Shown here: positions 50,510 to 62,415 of the stretch, piece after piece
Layout of the letters: each line of letters starts with the position of its first letter
Position numbering within the stretch: position 1 is the stretch's first letter
NCBI RefSeq assembly: GCF_963422355.1
Contig: NC_085094.1
Location: 7,265,270 to 7,329,269 of the forward strand
Source of the DNA: Corticium candelabrum
Taxonomy: Eukaryota > Porifera > Homoscleromorpha > Homosclerophorida > Plakinidae
DNA: 64,000 nt
Reading direction: 5' to 3'
Position numbers and translations under genes: made by a program
Notes under the pieces: model-generated
Told to the model about the DNA's origin: nothing
What the model saw: only the letters and a program-made list of their open reading frames with translations
The model's database searches: none

Positions 50510-53500
50510 CCCTTTGAAAAGTTGAGATGCGAATACGGTCAGAATTCGGTGAGAGGTGCTACATAGTTGAGCAGAACACGCGCCGAAATCGATGAATTCG
50601 CTTCGTACTCTGACGGAAGCGGTAGCGTAGCGGAAGCAAGGCAGTATTTGCATCGGGTGGAATTCGGTCCGTATACGGAGTATGCGGGAGTTGTTCGCCT
50701 CGAATTCTGGCCAAAAGACAGGCAGTAGTGATTCTCTTCGAATTCGGGCAGAAGTCTAGACAGTATATGGTATTCGAAATCGTTGAGAAGTCCAGCTGCA
50801 ACGCGCAACCATCAGACATATCCATTTATCTATCTCTAGATAGATCCAATCCTCTGAACCGATTCGATACACTCACACAAGATATAAACAGTTAATTATT
50901 ATCTGATTTGGGGTCTTGCATGCAGTCAGTGGCGTCGCTAGGCATGAGCCTGGGGAGGCCCTGGCCCCCAATATAGCTGTGGTCCACAACAGAAAAGGTC
51001 TCAATCAAAAATAGTTAAACTTTAATATAGCTGATTCGATCGGATTGTTCATTTGGTCGATGTCCGCAACACGATCGGCGATCACACCTGCTCTCTGTAC
51101 TGAATGGAATGCGATAATTGATGAAGTCCTAACCTCGTGCAATCAGTGGGCCAATGAGCAATGATTATACGTCCATGTGCTCAGTTTTCGCTTATTACCA
51201 AGTCTTACAACTTGGAGATCAATGGCAGAGAAGACGAAGACAAGAACCACACGACCCACACGAATTAAACAAGGGGTCAATCAACAAGATGACTATATTT
51301 ACGACAGTGCTGAACAGAGTGGTTCGAGTAGGTCTAGCGAGCCATTCGGCTGGTCACGTTTCTACGATATATCTTTGTGAACTTCAGAGTCAACTATTCC
51401 TGTTTCTGTAGATTGCTTGACGACTGTCAATATAAAGTTCGATGCAGACAATGTGAAAAGGGTGGTCACGGAGCCGTGGAGGCTGACAGATAAGCATGGA
51501 AACATGGTTGCATTCGACGAAGTTCGTCCACAATGCAGGCTTTTCTGCTTTTACTCTCCGGACAAGACATCGTACGCTTGCCGTGTGACATCAGTCGTTA
51601 CAAAAGGCACACTGAAAGGTCTGTCTAGCTGTAGAGTACTAGTAAAAATGGACAATTATGATTGTTGGGGCGAGCTTCAGTACACGTACCTCAATTTTTT
51701 GTCAGAACTCACTTTCCTATTCTCTTACGTTGCGTCAATTGGGAGTCACCTCACTCTTTTCGTAAAAATACAGTAAACCCCTGGAAGGGGACCCCTACTT
51801 CAGTTGTGGCGCATGTCGTGTCGAGTCAAAATTGAATTGATCTGACATCGTCGTTATGTTGATCCGTCTCCCCATTCGATTGTAAATCCGTATGACAATA
51901 AATTGAATTGCTGGTTTGTTACACATGCATGTACATGCACATTAGTTACATGTACGCTAGATACAGAAATCTCAAACCAGTACACAAAAAAATGATTTCG
52001 TCAAGGCTCGGCCTAGTAACTGTCTGGGCATGCAGTGAAATATCTTGATAATTCGCATGAATTACTCGTTCACCATGAAGGAAGGTGGTGTCGGTTCTCA
52101 AAGAATTGTCTTAGTTCTGACCTTGTGTTCTGTAATGTCTAGGTGCACAACAAGGAGGCTCCAAACGGAAACTAGAATATGATGAAGTAAGATATACTCG
52201 TGTACAGAGGCGTTTGCTGATCATCTGAATGTACTGTGTGGTTCTTGCAGACAGAGTCTCTTGTCAGAGAAGTCAAGAAATGTAGAAATGCTTCTCAAGC
52301 AAAGAAGGCATCATCATCATTACAACGAAGCATGTCAATATCAGATGATGTAAGATTGATCACTTTTGTTTCCCAGACTGTTAGAGTTGCACAGGTGGTT
52401 GCTGGTCTATATAGATATCTTCTGACACAGACGAATTAAACGTTGACTCGGATGGAGGCAATTGTGTATGTTGTTTACGTTGGTGTGTTGAGGTCTGTAT
52501 ATAGTCATGTGTGAATTTGTTGTATACAGGAGCAGTTATTGTCAATTCAGAAACCAGGTACAGTGCTGGCATTGAAACTATATATATATGGTTGTACGTT
52601 GTACTTATACAAGTTTGATTTTCATTATAGAGAAGTGTGTTGTATCACCTAGTGGCAAGGATCTTTTTCAAAAAGACATACAATGCATAAAAGTAAGTAT
52701 TTGCAGTAACTTTAGCTTTAAGTGAAGTTGTACAATAACGTGTTTGATATTGCTCGTGCATTGAGCAATTGAAGAAAGAGTATTTAAGTATGCATGTTGT
52801 TCCCGCTTTCAACTGTTTCTTGTGAGCATGAATATAAAGTCATACGCCTATACAAGTAGATTATAGTAAACATGCTAGCTATCTATCTGGAGCTATGCAT
52901 GCACTCTAAGTACATGCCAGTTTGGCTAATCACAGACCCTACAGCAGAGAAGCTTTGAATTCTCCGCAGACCTAATATCTTTAGATATGAGACTAGTAGT
53001 CATATAACGCTCCATCTAAAGTTGCTCATCAACTATGTTTAACTTAACAATGTCTGACTCTGTATTAATTGATAGAGCAGTTTACAACAAGTTCAAAACA
53101 CTCTCCTGCTAGTGAATGCTGCTCAGGCAGAGTTGAAATCAACTGTTGACACATTGACTTCTCAGTCGGATACCAGCACAGTTATGATAGAGGATATACA
53201 CAAAATATTGCTTAAGTACAAGCAGATGAAGGTAATTATCGGTACACCTAGCATGTGTTGAACAGTTAACAACAGCTTTGCTTTCAGGTTCCTGTCAAAG
53301 TTGAGAAGACTGATCTTCCACCTCACCAAGGTCAACATACTCAAACAAGGAGCACATCATCAGTGGAAGAGCTTGACAGGTCTGTTGTTATGTTGGAATC
53401 ACCGGCTGCTCCATTTCCTATACAAGATGCTTCATCAAGTGAAGGTACCAGATATACTTTCATTTAGTTTTGTATAGGAACTATTACTCATCTGTTTGTG

Positions 53501-54353
53501 TGATTATCAGTTGCGTTTGTTGGAGACAGAAGACTGAATGTGATGGTTCCTTTTCTGTGCTTAAACAAAGCTGAGGCTGCACTTAACAGAACAGAGTTAG
53601 CAAGGAACCTGCTAGACACTCTGTTTTCTAAGAAGGAGCAGGCTTCCAGCAGCATAACAGGGAAAGGACAAGAAAAGCGACAGCTGGATGTGAAGAAAAT
53701 GGAAGCTTTAAGAAGTATGTCTGCTTGTCTTGTTCATCACTGTGACTGATGATTGCTTTGTGGTGGTGTTCAGGTCACTGTATGCTGAGATTTCCTTTGG
53801 GTCCAGATGAAAACCTAAAGGTCGTTTTGAACAAGGTGAACAAAGTGCTTGGAGACAAGTGCCGATTTCAGTCTAAGAAGTGACTGGTGTAGTTTATGTG
53901 AGACTTGTTGCAGTGTAGTACTGTATAGTAGAGATCGATATTCTGAATTGATGTGGCATTGATATACGCATACATTGTACACAAGAGGTCCCGCGAGTTT
54001 CTCGTTTGCAACTAATTCGGTACGAATTCACTGAGTATAGAAATGGCCACAATACGCAGAGAATTCGAATAGACTCCGCCTCCGTTTCTGCTGGAATACA
54101 CTGCGAGTTCTGCTGAATTTTGGTGTGAATACAGCGCAATTTCTCACCTAATTCCGCGTTGTTTAGTAAGTATTCGGCCCGAAGTCACTAAGTGAAAGTG
54201 GCCAAAACTTGCAACAAACCCGGAGCGAATTCGCTTGAGTGTAGGGGTAAATTCAGTACGAATACGCAACGGATTCTCCCGAATTTGAGTGCAAATACGA
54301 ACTATGTTATTGCCGAATTCTAGCCGAATTCGCATCTCAACTTTCCAAAGGGA
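50510..54353. mobile_element. 3.84-kb TIR element carrying a BEN-domain gene
   Basis: Terminal inverted repeats start CCCTTTGAAAAGTTGAGATG, with 27 of 29 bases matching at the other end. AA flanks both ends (50508-50509 and 54354-54355). Removing the element with one AA rejoins the Ginger integrase frame exactly, so the limits are well supported. The outer 300 bases at each end are crowded with GAATTCG, GAATACG and ATTCGG words in both orientations (roughly eight at the left, more than a dozen at the right). Only one gene is recognised inside, at 51222-53883. No DDE transposase was recognised, so the superfamily is unassigned. Confidence 0.8.
51222..53883 (+). CDS. BEN-domain protein gene, about 11 exons, inside a TIR element
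   Basis: Proposed exons: 51222-51327, 51412 to about 51680 (3' end uncertain), 52143-52186, 52251-52349, 52415-52465, 52530-52557, 52631-52692, 53076-53231, 53288-53444, 53511-53714, 53774-53883. From exon 3 on, all junctions are GT-AG and phases match. Parts: a basic N-terminus, a globular exon 2 ('NVKRVVTEPWRLTDKHGN', 'VRPQCRLFCFYSPDKTSY') of unknown fold, an acidic/Ser linker, a coiled coil ('SSLQQVQNTLLLVNAAQAEL'), then a C-terminal BEN domain ('RTELARNLLDTLFSKKEQA', 'SSSITGKG', 'LRFPLGPDENLKVVLNKVN'). BEN domains bind DNA or chromatin proteins and often act in repression. All frames are open with no internal stop. Either it is the element's own DNA-binding protein or a captured host gene. 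Confidence 0.75.
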
Positions 54354-55799
54354 ATTCCATTCGGCATTCGTTCCAGCATTTCACAGGTAACAAAATTCAC
54401 CCCTTTCTTCCTGATGTTTTGCAGATAAGCCAGGCAGATTTCAGACATGGTCTTTGCTGATACAGAATGTGCTGCAACCATGCCTCAAGTGTTACAGAAA
54501 AGCAAGTACAAGAACGGATGGAGTTTTGCCAACAGATAGGGCAACACGTTAAAGTGAACATCGAAAGAGCACAGGCAAAAATGAAGAAGACTTATGAAGC
54601 CAGGGTGTCCAAAGGTACAAAGTGTTTTACATTTAAAGTGGGTGATGTTGTCCTTGTCAAGAACCAAAGAAAAGCTGGAAGAAAAGGTGGAAAACTGGAA
54701 CCAGGTTGGAAAGGACCCTACACCATCACAGAAATAAGTGAAAGTTATGCCTACGTACAAAATTCACAAGGAAAACTGCTGGCCAATAAAGTGTCTCGTG
54801 AACACCTCAAGCCTATTGTAAACAGTGCGATTCCAGTCCAAATGTTGACACCTTCAGTTCCCTCCAAAGAAGACTCTCCAACAACAGTAGTTGAAGATCC
54901 CACTGAATTGCCAATATTGCATGAAACACTTCCTGCAACCCGTACCGTGCCGTTTGGTCTAACAACAAGTAGAAAAAGAAGGATAAACAGTGGAAGGGGT
55001 TCTTGTGTCAAAACGTTAAGGCCATTAGAGAAGACAAACCTTGTGAAATACTTACCACCTACTGTCTACACATCAATTCTGCAACCCAATTACTGGCTGA
55101 ATGATGAAACAATTGACTATGCACAAGGACTGTTATCAACTCAGTTTCCTAACATTGAAGGTTTCCAGGCAACTGTAGCTCTTGCTGGTAGTTCAGTCAG
55201 TGGGTGGTTACATTCCTATCGCTACTGATAAATTCGTTCAAATTGTTCATATCAATGGCAATCATTGGATGACAATTTCCAATGTTTTGTCAACAAACCC
55301 AGATACTTTTCAGTGGTATGACAGTCTTGTAAATCCAAGTAATCTCCCTCAATTCCTGCAAAATGTAGCTGCTGCAATGCTTTTAGCTCAGCTGAGAGAC
55401 TGGTTGTAGACGTAATGGATATACAACAGCAGAAAGCAGGTTCGGATTGCGGATAGTTTGCAATTGCAAATGCAACTGCACTGTGTCATGGTACTGATCC
55501 CAGTTGCATTGTTTAGAAGCAAAGTGAGATGAGGAAGCACTTGCATTACTGCATTACACAAGGCCAACTCGACCTGTTTCCTCATGACATCATAGTTCAC
55601 TCTAAAGAAGGAAGAATTAAACTGCAGCACAATATACCTCTATACTGTCACTGCAGACAACCAGACACAAATGAGGCCATGATACAGTGTGGAACATGCA
55701 AGAAATGGTACCACCCAGAGCGTGAGAACAAGGGCAACATTCCAGTCAACAACACCACTGAAATGGTATGCAGCCGGTGCAGTACAGTATACAGATAAA

Positions 55800-56000
55800 A
55801 CCCGTTTGCAAGTGTGAACATGGTAACTATAGCTGACTAAAACTATATTGTTCCTTATCCTTCCAAAGCAATTTGACACGGTCACCGTAAGAAAGTTTCA
55901 GTTTGAGTAACCTAGCTACCATAGGGTATATGCTCTAAATCATTTTTCACTGACATTCAATCAATATGTGCAAAAGTCTTTCATTCTTCTGGTTCATCAT
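55800..56000. other. 3' flank of the Ginger coding region
   Basis: No ORF. It should hold the right end of the Ginger element, but no complement of the left terminus was seen. Confidence 0.35.
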
Positions 56001-56014
56001 GCATAAACTGTGAC

Positions 56015-56122
56015 TTTCTCTCCCCCCTCTCTCTCTCCCCTCTCTCTCTCCCCTCCCTCTCTCTCCCCCCTCTCTCTCTCCCCCTCCCTCTCTCTCTCCC
56101 CTCTCTCTCCCCTCTCTCTCTG
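56015..56122. repeat. CTCTCC polypyrimidine tract
   Basis: About 110 bases almost free of purines on the plus strand, made of CTCTCTCCCC words. On the minus strand it reads as Arg/Glu/Gly repeats, which is an artefact. Confidence 0.9.
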
Positions 56123-56733
56123 TTTCTGCACGTCCAGTTCTGAAATCTAGATGTTGAATGATGCCACGCTAGTGAAGCGCTACAATAACAAAAGTTTATC
56201 ACTTGTGTTCCAGAGATTAGCACAGCTAGCCATAGGACCGGTGGGGTTACATGCAGTAGCCAGATGTACTGTTCTCAACAACAATAGTGGCACTGAGTCA
56301 TAAGAGAAGAAACGCTCTTATCTACTTAATCAAAAAATGCTCATGTCTTATTGGATGGATTTCCCGGATGTCGATGTAATAACAAACTACATTTTTGTTT
56401 GGTTGTAGCTATACAATTAGTTGAAAGTTAGGATAAAATAAAAATACTCATAGTATTACATAGAAAGAATCCCAAGCAAAATATTGATGTGTTTACTTGC
56501 TATCTACAATGTTCATCCAACGTTACTTCAAATTCCTAGTTAGGTTTTAATTTAATGTCAAACATGATAATCTGGGAAAAGATCTCAACAGTAATATTAA
56601 TGACTTGTTTACTTCTGGAATTCCTGACCTACAAGCTAGTAAAAATTTGGCGACTAACCGTTCCTCTACGTGGCTAAACTGGCGACCAGATTCAAACACA
56701 TTTTTCGAACCCTACACACACACACACCAGAGG
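56123..56733. other. no feature seen
   Basis: AT-rich, no domain-bearing ORF and no repeat recognised. Confidence 0.4.
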
Positions 56734-56866
56734 CGTCGCGTGGGCACATAAAGTGGTGGGGCTGACTTGCTGCTGAGACTTCAGCTCTGGTCTTTGATAT
56801 TGAAAAAAGAAACCCCCCAAAAGTGGTGGAGCTTCACCCACCTCTAGCCCCTATTACGCGACACCC
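56734..56866. mobile_element. possible short MITE
   Basis: Imperfect inverted ends (AGAGGCGTCGCGTGGGCAC and, as complement of the right end, GGGTGTCGCGTAATAGGGG) enclose about 100 bases. A similar start (AGTGGCGTCGCTAGGCATG) occurs at 50931 inside the BEN element. Such ends recall hAT-type MITEs, but no target duplication was confirmed. Confidence 0.4.
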
Positions 56867-56868
56867 AT

Positions 56869-57410
<542 letters not shown>

Positions 57411-57740
57411 CAACAACCAGACAGAGCAGATACCGTGTAAGAGCATTACTAACCCAGAGCCAGCTGTCAACTGTTGGTAGACGTTGCTACTGTGGTTTAA
57501 TCTGCAGGGAAATAACTGTTTAGTGTTCTTTTACTAATGAGTGGAAGTTACTGTCTATTCAATGGTTTACAGCATATGAATTTTACACTGCTACTTAATC
57601 AAATGCATTTTTTGACTTTGTTAATTAGGTGCTGAAATGTTTTCTTCGCTATAACCTTAGACCTAATGCTTTCTAGCTGGACAACACAGTTTTTGGTATT
57701 TACAGTTGCACTCATAGTCACCAAGTACATGTTTACACAG

Positions 57741-57945
<205 letters not shown>

Positions 57946-57989
57946 CTAAGTCTAAAAGTGCTTGCACCAAATCTTTACAATGTATGGCA

Positions 57990-59490
57990 CTGGTTGTGTG
58001 GTTTGCAGGCTAATTATCATTGCAAGAGCAAGAGAAGGTTAGCATTGCTTTCCTTCCCAGAGTTTTTACTCACTAGTAACTGAAGACGTTTTTTCTTCTC
58101 ACTTCCACAGTTATTGTCTCTGTGGAGAAATTGTTGACTTATTTGCCATAGATGCCATTTTGCTTTTGAATGTGCTTCTTGAAAAGTTTATCTAAAATTA
58201 TACAAAAGGATTATTATTTCACGTGACCACAAATTTCAGAACACCACTCAAATTGTCTATCATTGTCAAATTGTGAAATTTGAGACACTTGCGGCATGGA
58301 CATCGCTCAGTAAGGTCTAGCTTGTACAATTTGGGAATAATTATTGCCTTCACACTGGCCATTGCAGATGTGTAGGTTTCAATTGTTTGTGTTCAACAAA
58401 GATCTTGTGATTGAAAATTAACGTGAATTAGACTGGTGAAAGACCTTTCATGAATGTTGGTGGTTTGTGAGTGCTTGTTTGCATTCATGGTGGTAGCCAT
58501 GCTCATATGACAAAATGTGAATACTGATTTTGTGATTGGACAATTTTGACTGCATTTTGGAATTGTGACACATTTTAAGCAGATATAGATAAGTACATAC
58601 ATATGCAGGTACATAGCCATACAAATTGTAAGTGCTCCAGTTTTTAGTGATGCTCCTTGCTCATGCAGTCACGTGACTTTCAAGAAAGTTTGTTTCTTTT
58701 GGCTCACATAGCTGACATTACAACTGATTTGGTTATTTTGTTTGTCTACTGCAAATTTCCAGTCAAGGTCTGCTTTGTTGTGATTAATTGTCAACACAAG
58801 GACAACACCTGAAATACATTTATGCCAGTCTTGTTCACATATTACATGGCCATTTCTTTGTACAAAGGGGCCCTGGTATTACATGTCAGTTGCAGCAAGT
58901 CTTTAATCAGTTACTGTCATTGTATTTATCAATTCTTTAGTAATTTACTGTCACTGTCAACAAATGAAACAAATTTTACTGTATAAATTTTGAGTTAATT
59001 CTTAATTCTTGTGTTATCTGTAAACTTGTGATTAAGTTTGTTAATTAGTATTGAAGTAATGATTACAAGGCATCATCTACTAGTTTAGTGATAGTTGTAA
59101 AGTTGTTGAATGAATAATATTGTATTGACTGTCGTGTGTTGTGTTTCCAGTGGATTGCGTTTGGGGTAGTTGGAGTTCATGCACGTAGTGTTGAATGTGG
59201 AAATGCGCATGCATGCATGGCACCAGAACGCAGCAGATTAGTCAAGCAGCTATAATGAGTGGTCAGAAGTGTACAGGACCATCAACTGAGATGCATAGTC
59301 ACATCTTGTTTGATTACTGTTATGGTGGAAGTCACACTTGTTGCTTATGTGCAATGTTTATGTGATGTAGGTATGGCAACCAATCTATATGCCTCTCTTG
59401 GAGCAACAGTGACCATGAGTTCAGTCTTCAGTTCTATGTTGTTGCTGCAAACACTATAGATGGCAATTCAAAAGATGTTACTGAACTATG
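57990..59490 (+). pseudogene. partial receptor copy C: intron, TSP1 and F-lectin start, broken
   Basis: 58140-58830 matches the intron after Ig copy A (37590-38260). 59151-59300 is a TSP1 exon with a 5-base and a 14-base insertion that shift the frame and create a stop ('SSCT' then TAG). 59371-59490 is the start of an F-lectin exon ('MATNLYASLGATVTMSSVF') with further frameshifts, after which similarity is lost at a retroelement. It continues in part at 62940-63398. Confidence 0.7.
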
Positions 59491-59619
59491 TTTTACAAGC
59501 GAGGCAACATTACAACTGCATGTCTATGCTAAACAATTCAAACTCTGCACTCGTAGAACAACTGCCGTTATCCAAGACAGTCCACCCCGGAATTCCATGT
59601 TATGACTATTGAGGCTCTA

Positions 59620-61185
59620 ACTTTATCGATAGTGGCTTGGCTGGTGTCTGCGCTGACTATGCATTTGGACATGGCATTGATAATTACTAAAAACATATTT
59701 CCCATGAAAAGCCCGGCATAAATGAATATGGAGCCGTTCCCAAGGCTTTTGTGGCCATCCCCATGGTTGTAATAGGGCTCTCATTGGTGACCTCCTTGTT
59801 TCTTGACATGTCGGGCATGCCTTGGTCATTCATTCTATGGCTGTGTTTACTCCAGGCCACCATGCACAGGAACTCCTTGCCAGGCTTTGGTCCGACAGAC
59901 CCCTGGATGCTCTTCATGTATAGTGTCTCCATGCAGTAGCCTTGTTCTACCATGGGAAGTATTACCATGTGATGTCCTTACAATATACATCCTTGCTGTA
60001 TAACGTTAGTTCCCCTTGTCTCTGCCATAGAGCCGGCAGTTCTGCAGACCGGGAGTCCTCCTGTCTCCTTGGCGACTGGCATGGCCATTAGTAGTATCCA
60101 GTGTCGTACCTGAGAAACAGGGATCTCGAGATGTCATGTTTGCAATCTGTTGGACTGTAACTGGCAAAGCGTGCTATTGTTGTATGGTTAAAATGATTTG
60201 CCCAGATATTTCTGCCGGTGTTCTGGTGGGCTCAGTGCATCCGTATTGCTGTGTTTGGACCTTTCTTGGTATTGCAGATCATACTGGTATGCTGCCAATT
60301 TCAATGCGTAACGCTGCATCTTTGATGCCATGGCTGGAATACCTTTTTCTGCCTTGAGTAAACCCAACAGTAATTTGCGATCTGTGAGCAATGTGATGTT
60401 CCTCCAGAAAATATACTTGTGGAACTTTTGGATACCAAATACCAGGGCTAACCCTTTTTTTTCAACCTTTTGGTATTTCTTCTCTGTGTCGTTCAGTGAG
60501 CATGAGGCGAATGCAATTGGGTGTTTGCTCCCATCCTCCATCTTGTATGACAATATGCTTCCCAAACCAGATGGTGAGGCATCACAAGCCATGCAACACC
60601 AGGTGCTTGACCAGATCATAGTGAGCCAATACTCTCGTAGATATCAACCGTTGCTTTGCTTCTTCAAAGGTCTTGCTCTGCTTATTCAATTCCCATTTTG
60701 CCCCCGTTGCATACTAACTGATATAAGGGTGCTAAGATGTTGACAAGATTAGGCATGAATTGGTTATAGTAGTTGATTAAGCCCAGAAATTAAGCTTCGG
60801 AGTTCTTTCACATCTTTTGGTCCCAGCACTTACTTCACTGATTTGACCTTGATGGGATCTTGATGCAGTCCTTGTTCATCAAATGATGTATCCCAAGTAG
60901 GTGACTGACCTGGTCATAAAGGTGCACTTCTCCCTCTTCAATTGGAAATACATCTCTTTCAGCCTGCTCAGCATGTTATCTAGAACCTGCAGATCCTCTT
61001 GCTCTGACTGTGTTGCTACTAGAATATCATGCAGGTAGTTGTTTGTTTGTGGTATTCCTTCCAGCACTCCTTCTAGTAGTCTCTGGAATATACTTGGAGC
61101 TGATGTGATACCGAATGGCAGTCCTCTTGAGATGTTAATGGTGGTATATTTCCTGGAAGCATTATCGGTCCGTGCACTTTCTGGC
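59620..61185 (-). pseudogene. Ty3/gypsy-like pol fragment: RT, RNase H, integrase
   Basis: Reading the minus strand: RT 'RKYTTINISRGLPFGITSAP' and 'IFQRLLEGVLEGIPQ' (60990-61190), with the catalytic box reading YLHD instead of YLDD, then 'SVTYLGYII'. RNase H follows at 60188-60600 ('CDASPSGLGSILSYKM', 'HPIAFASCSLNDTEKKYQ', 'TLLTDRKLLLGLLK'), then the integrase zinc region and core start ('CPTCQETRRSP', 'WERLHIHL') at 59620-59830. Frameshifts and stops occur throughout. The upstream RT start lies at 62410-62530 ('YNQVPLDKK'), separated by the element at 61180-62415. The whole copy disrupts receptor copy C. Confidence 0.8.
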
Positions 61186-62415
61186 CATTCCATTTTTCAC
61201 ATTTTTAGTTTAGTTAAAAACTGAAAGTACATCGTGTATTTCAATTTTTGGACCAATTTTAACTAAATATTAAAAATTACAAAATTGAAAATTGAGATAC
61301 TACATATAAGAAAATCAAAATACAAATTGAAATGACAGCTGCACTTTCTAGCCAAGTATATTCTATCTAGTCTTCAATGACAGCACCTGGACGTGATAAG
61401 CAATTTGATTGTTGGCACCATTTTCACCAAGGTGTTTAATACACTAGATCTCTACGTGACAGTTGACAGACAAACTGCTCAAATAACACTTACTACTGAT
61501 GAAATATCAGCTAACTATGCAGTAACAATCTATAGGATTGAATTCTTGTTCAGTTGATGTAGGTGGCGTAATTCGTGGATTCTAGGTGTATACAAAGCAA
61601 TTAGGGTTGTAGATGGCCCAGGTGTACACATAGCAAGCTATTGTGTTGGTTTTAAAAGGGGATTCTTACCAAGAAACAATAATTAGCACATGACGAACAT
61701 GGAGAGAGTTTCGGTTGAATTAGTTGAGCTTCTTGTTCTTGTTACATCTCAGATTGCCCATTCTTCGGCAACAATACCTGCATGTATCCAGGAGATCTTT
61801 ATCTGAGAAGTCTGCTATACTTTGTGTTCTTATTGTGTTGAGTAATTTGTGCTAAAACAAGCTAATTGGCGTATCAATTATGGCAAGTGCAGGTGCACTG
61901 TGTATATAGGCAAGTACAATTCTAATCACTTTGGCTCAAGTACAGGTGCACCCTTGCTATACCTGCAAATGTGCTAGGAACTTAATCCCTCTATTAGCGC
62001 AAGTGTACAATCGAAAAATTAAAGACGCCACATCAACTGAACAAAAATTTGCTTTTCTATAGAATCCTAGATCATTACTGCTAATGGTTATCTCATCATG
62101 CAGCTTGTTAATTGAGATTGTCACCTAGAGTGTACATTTTGAAGAAGACAGTAGGTGCCATCAATCAAATTGCTTTGTATCAGCTAGGTGCAGGTGCTGT
62201 CACTTGAAGGCTAGATAGAATATACTTAAGTGACCGGAAATTGCAACTGTTATTTCAATTTGTATTTTGATTTTCTTATGTGTAGTAATTCAATTTTAAA
62301 TTTTGTAAATTTTAATTTTAGCTAAGAATTGGTCCAAAAATTGAGTGCGTGATGTACTTTTCAATTTTACCAAACTACAAAATTGAAGAGTGGATTGATC
62401 GGAAAGTGCACTGAC
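61180..62415. mobile_element. 1.2-kb TIR element inside the gypsy RT
   Basis: Inverted arms of about 200 bases (61180-61385 and 62205-62415), beginning CGGTCCGTGCACTTTC at the left, with the complement at the right. The gypsy RT reading frame stops at one end and resumes at the other, which supports the limits. The interior is AT-rich with no ORF. The target duplication is unclear because the ends are themselves palindromic with the flank. Confidence 0.65.

Larger units (their letters stand above)
48035..55799 (+). mobile_element. Ginger-type DNA transposon, decayed, with two nested insertions
   Basis: The left end is placed at TGTCCCACCGATTTGCCC (48035), where similarity to the flank of the other receptor copy stops. 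Then follow repeats of GATTTGCCCTG, a transposase coding region split by insertions at 49447-50215 and 50510-54353, and a C-terminal Ulp1 protease and PHD finger. Integrase with GPY/F domain plus a Ulp1 or OTU protease and PHD finger is the known architecture of Ginger1-type elements, which share an integrase ancestor with Ty3/gypsy. No RT is present between the parts, which argues against gypsy. The right TIR and target duplication were not found. Confidence 0.7.
48330..55799 (+). pseudogene. Ginger-type transposase: integrase, GPY/F, Ulp1 protease, PHD finger
   Basis: N-terminal piece 48333-48513 ('YTERDILVFLKTGEKPG', 'SRQARSFKLDASTLITK'), then 49074-49446: 'LFYIGPKRKANRWVLITDEE', the HHCC zinc domain ('HMGRDKTLQKINSHYYW', 'CAKCQKF') and 'WEVVGIALIGPF', where the first catalytic Asp is replaced by Ala. 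The core resumes at 50216-50509 with 'RIITDNGREF' (second Asp) and 'HPQTNGQDERTN' (Glu), with a frameshift near 50385. After the BEN element it resumes at 54354. The GPY/F domain ('GDVVLVKNQRKAGR', 'WKGPYTI') is at 54640-54840. A Ulp1 domain starts near 55020 ('NYWLNDETIDYAQ', 'NGNHWMTISNVL', 'QWYDSLV', 'GSDCG'), with a frameshift near 55195 and stops near 55408 and 55458. The PHD finger (55640-55790) lacks the Cys after its His. Clearly dead. Confidence 0.75.

Noticed and set aside
50510-54353. Assignment of the BEN element to piggyBac because its ends begin CCC
   Set aside because: The flanks are not TTAA, and no piggyBac-type transposase is recognisable.
48035-55799. Interpretation as a Ty3/gypsy retrotransposon because of the integrase and GPY/F motif
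   Set aside because: No RT, RNase H or gag lies upstream of the integrase in the same strand, while Ulp1 and PHD domains follow it, which fits Ginger-type DNA transposons.
55981-56223. ORF rich in Arg, Glu and Gly on the minus strand
   Set aside because: It is the polypyrimidine tract read backwards.
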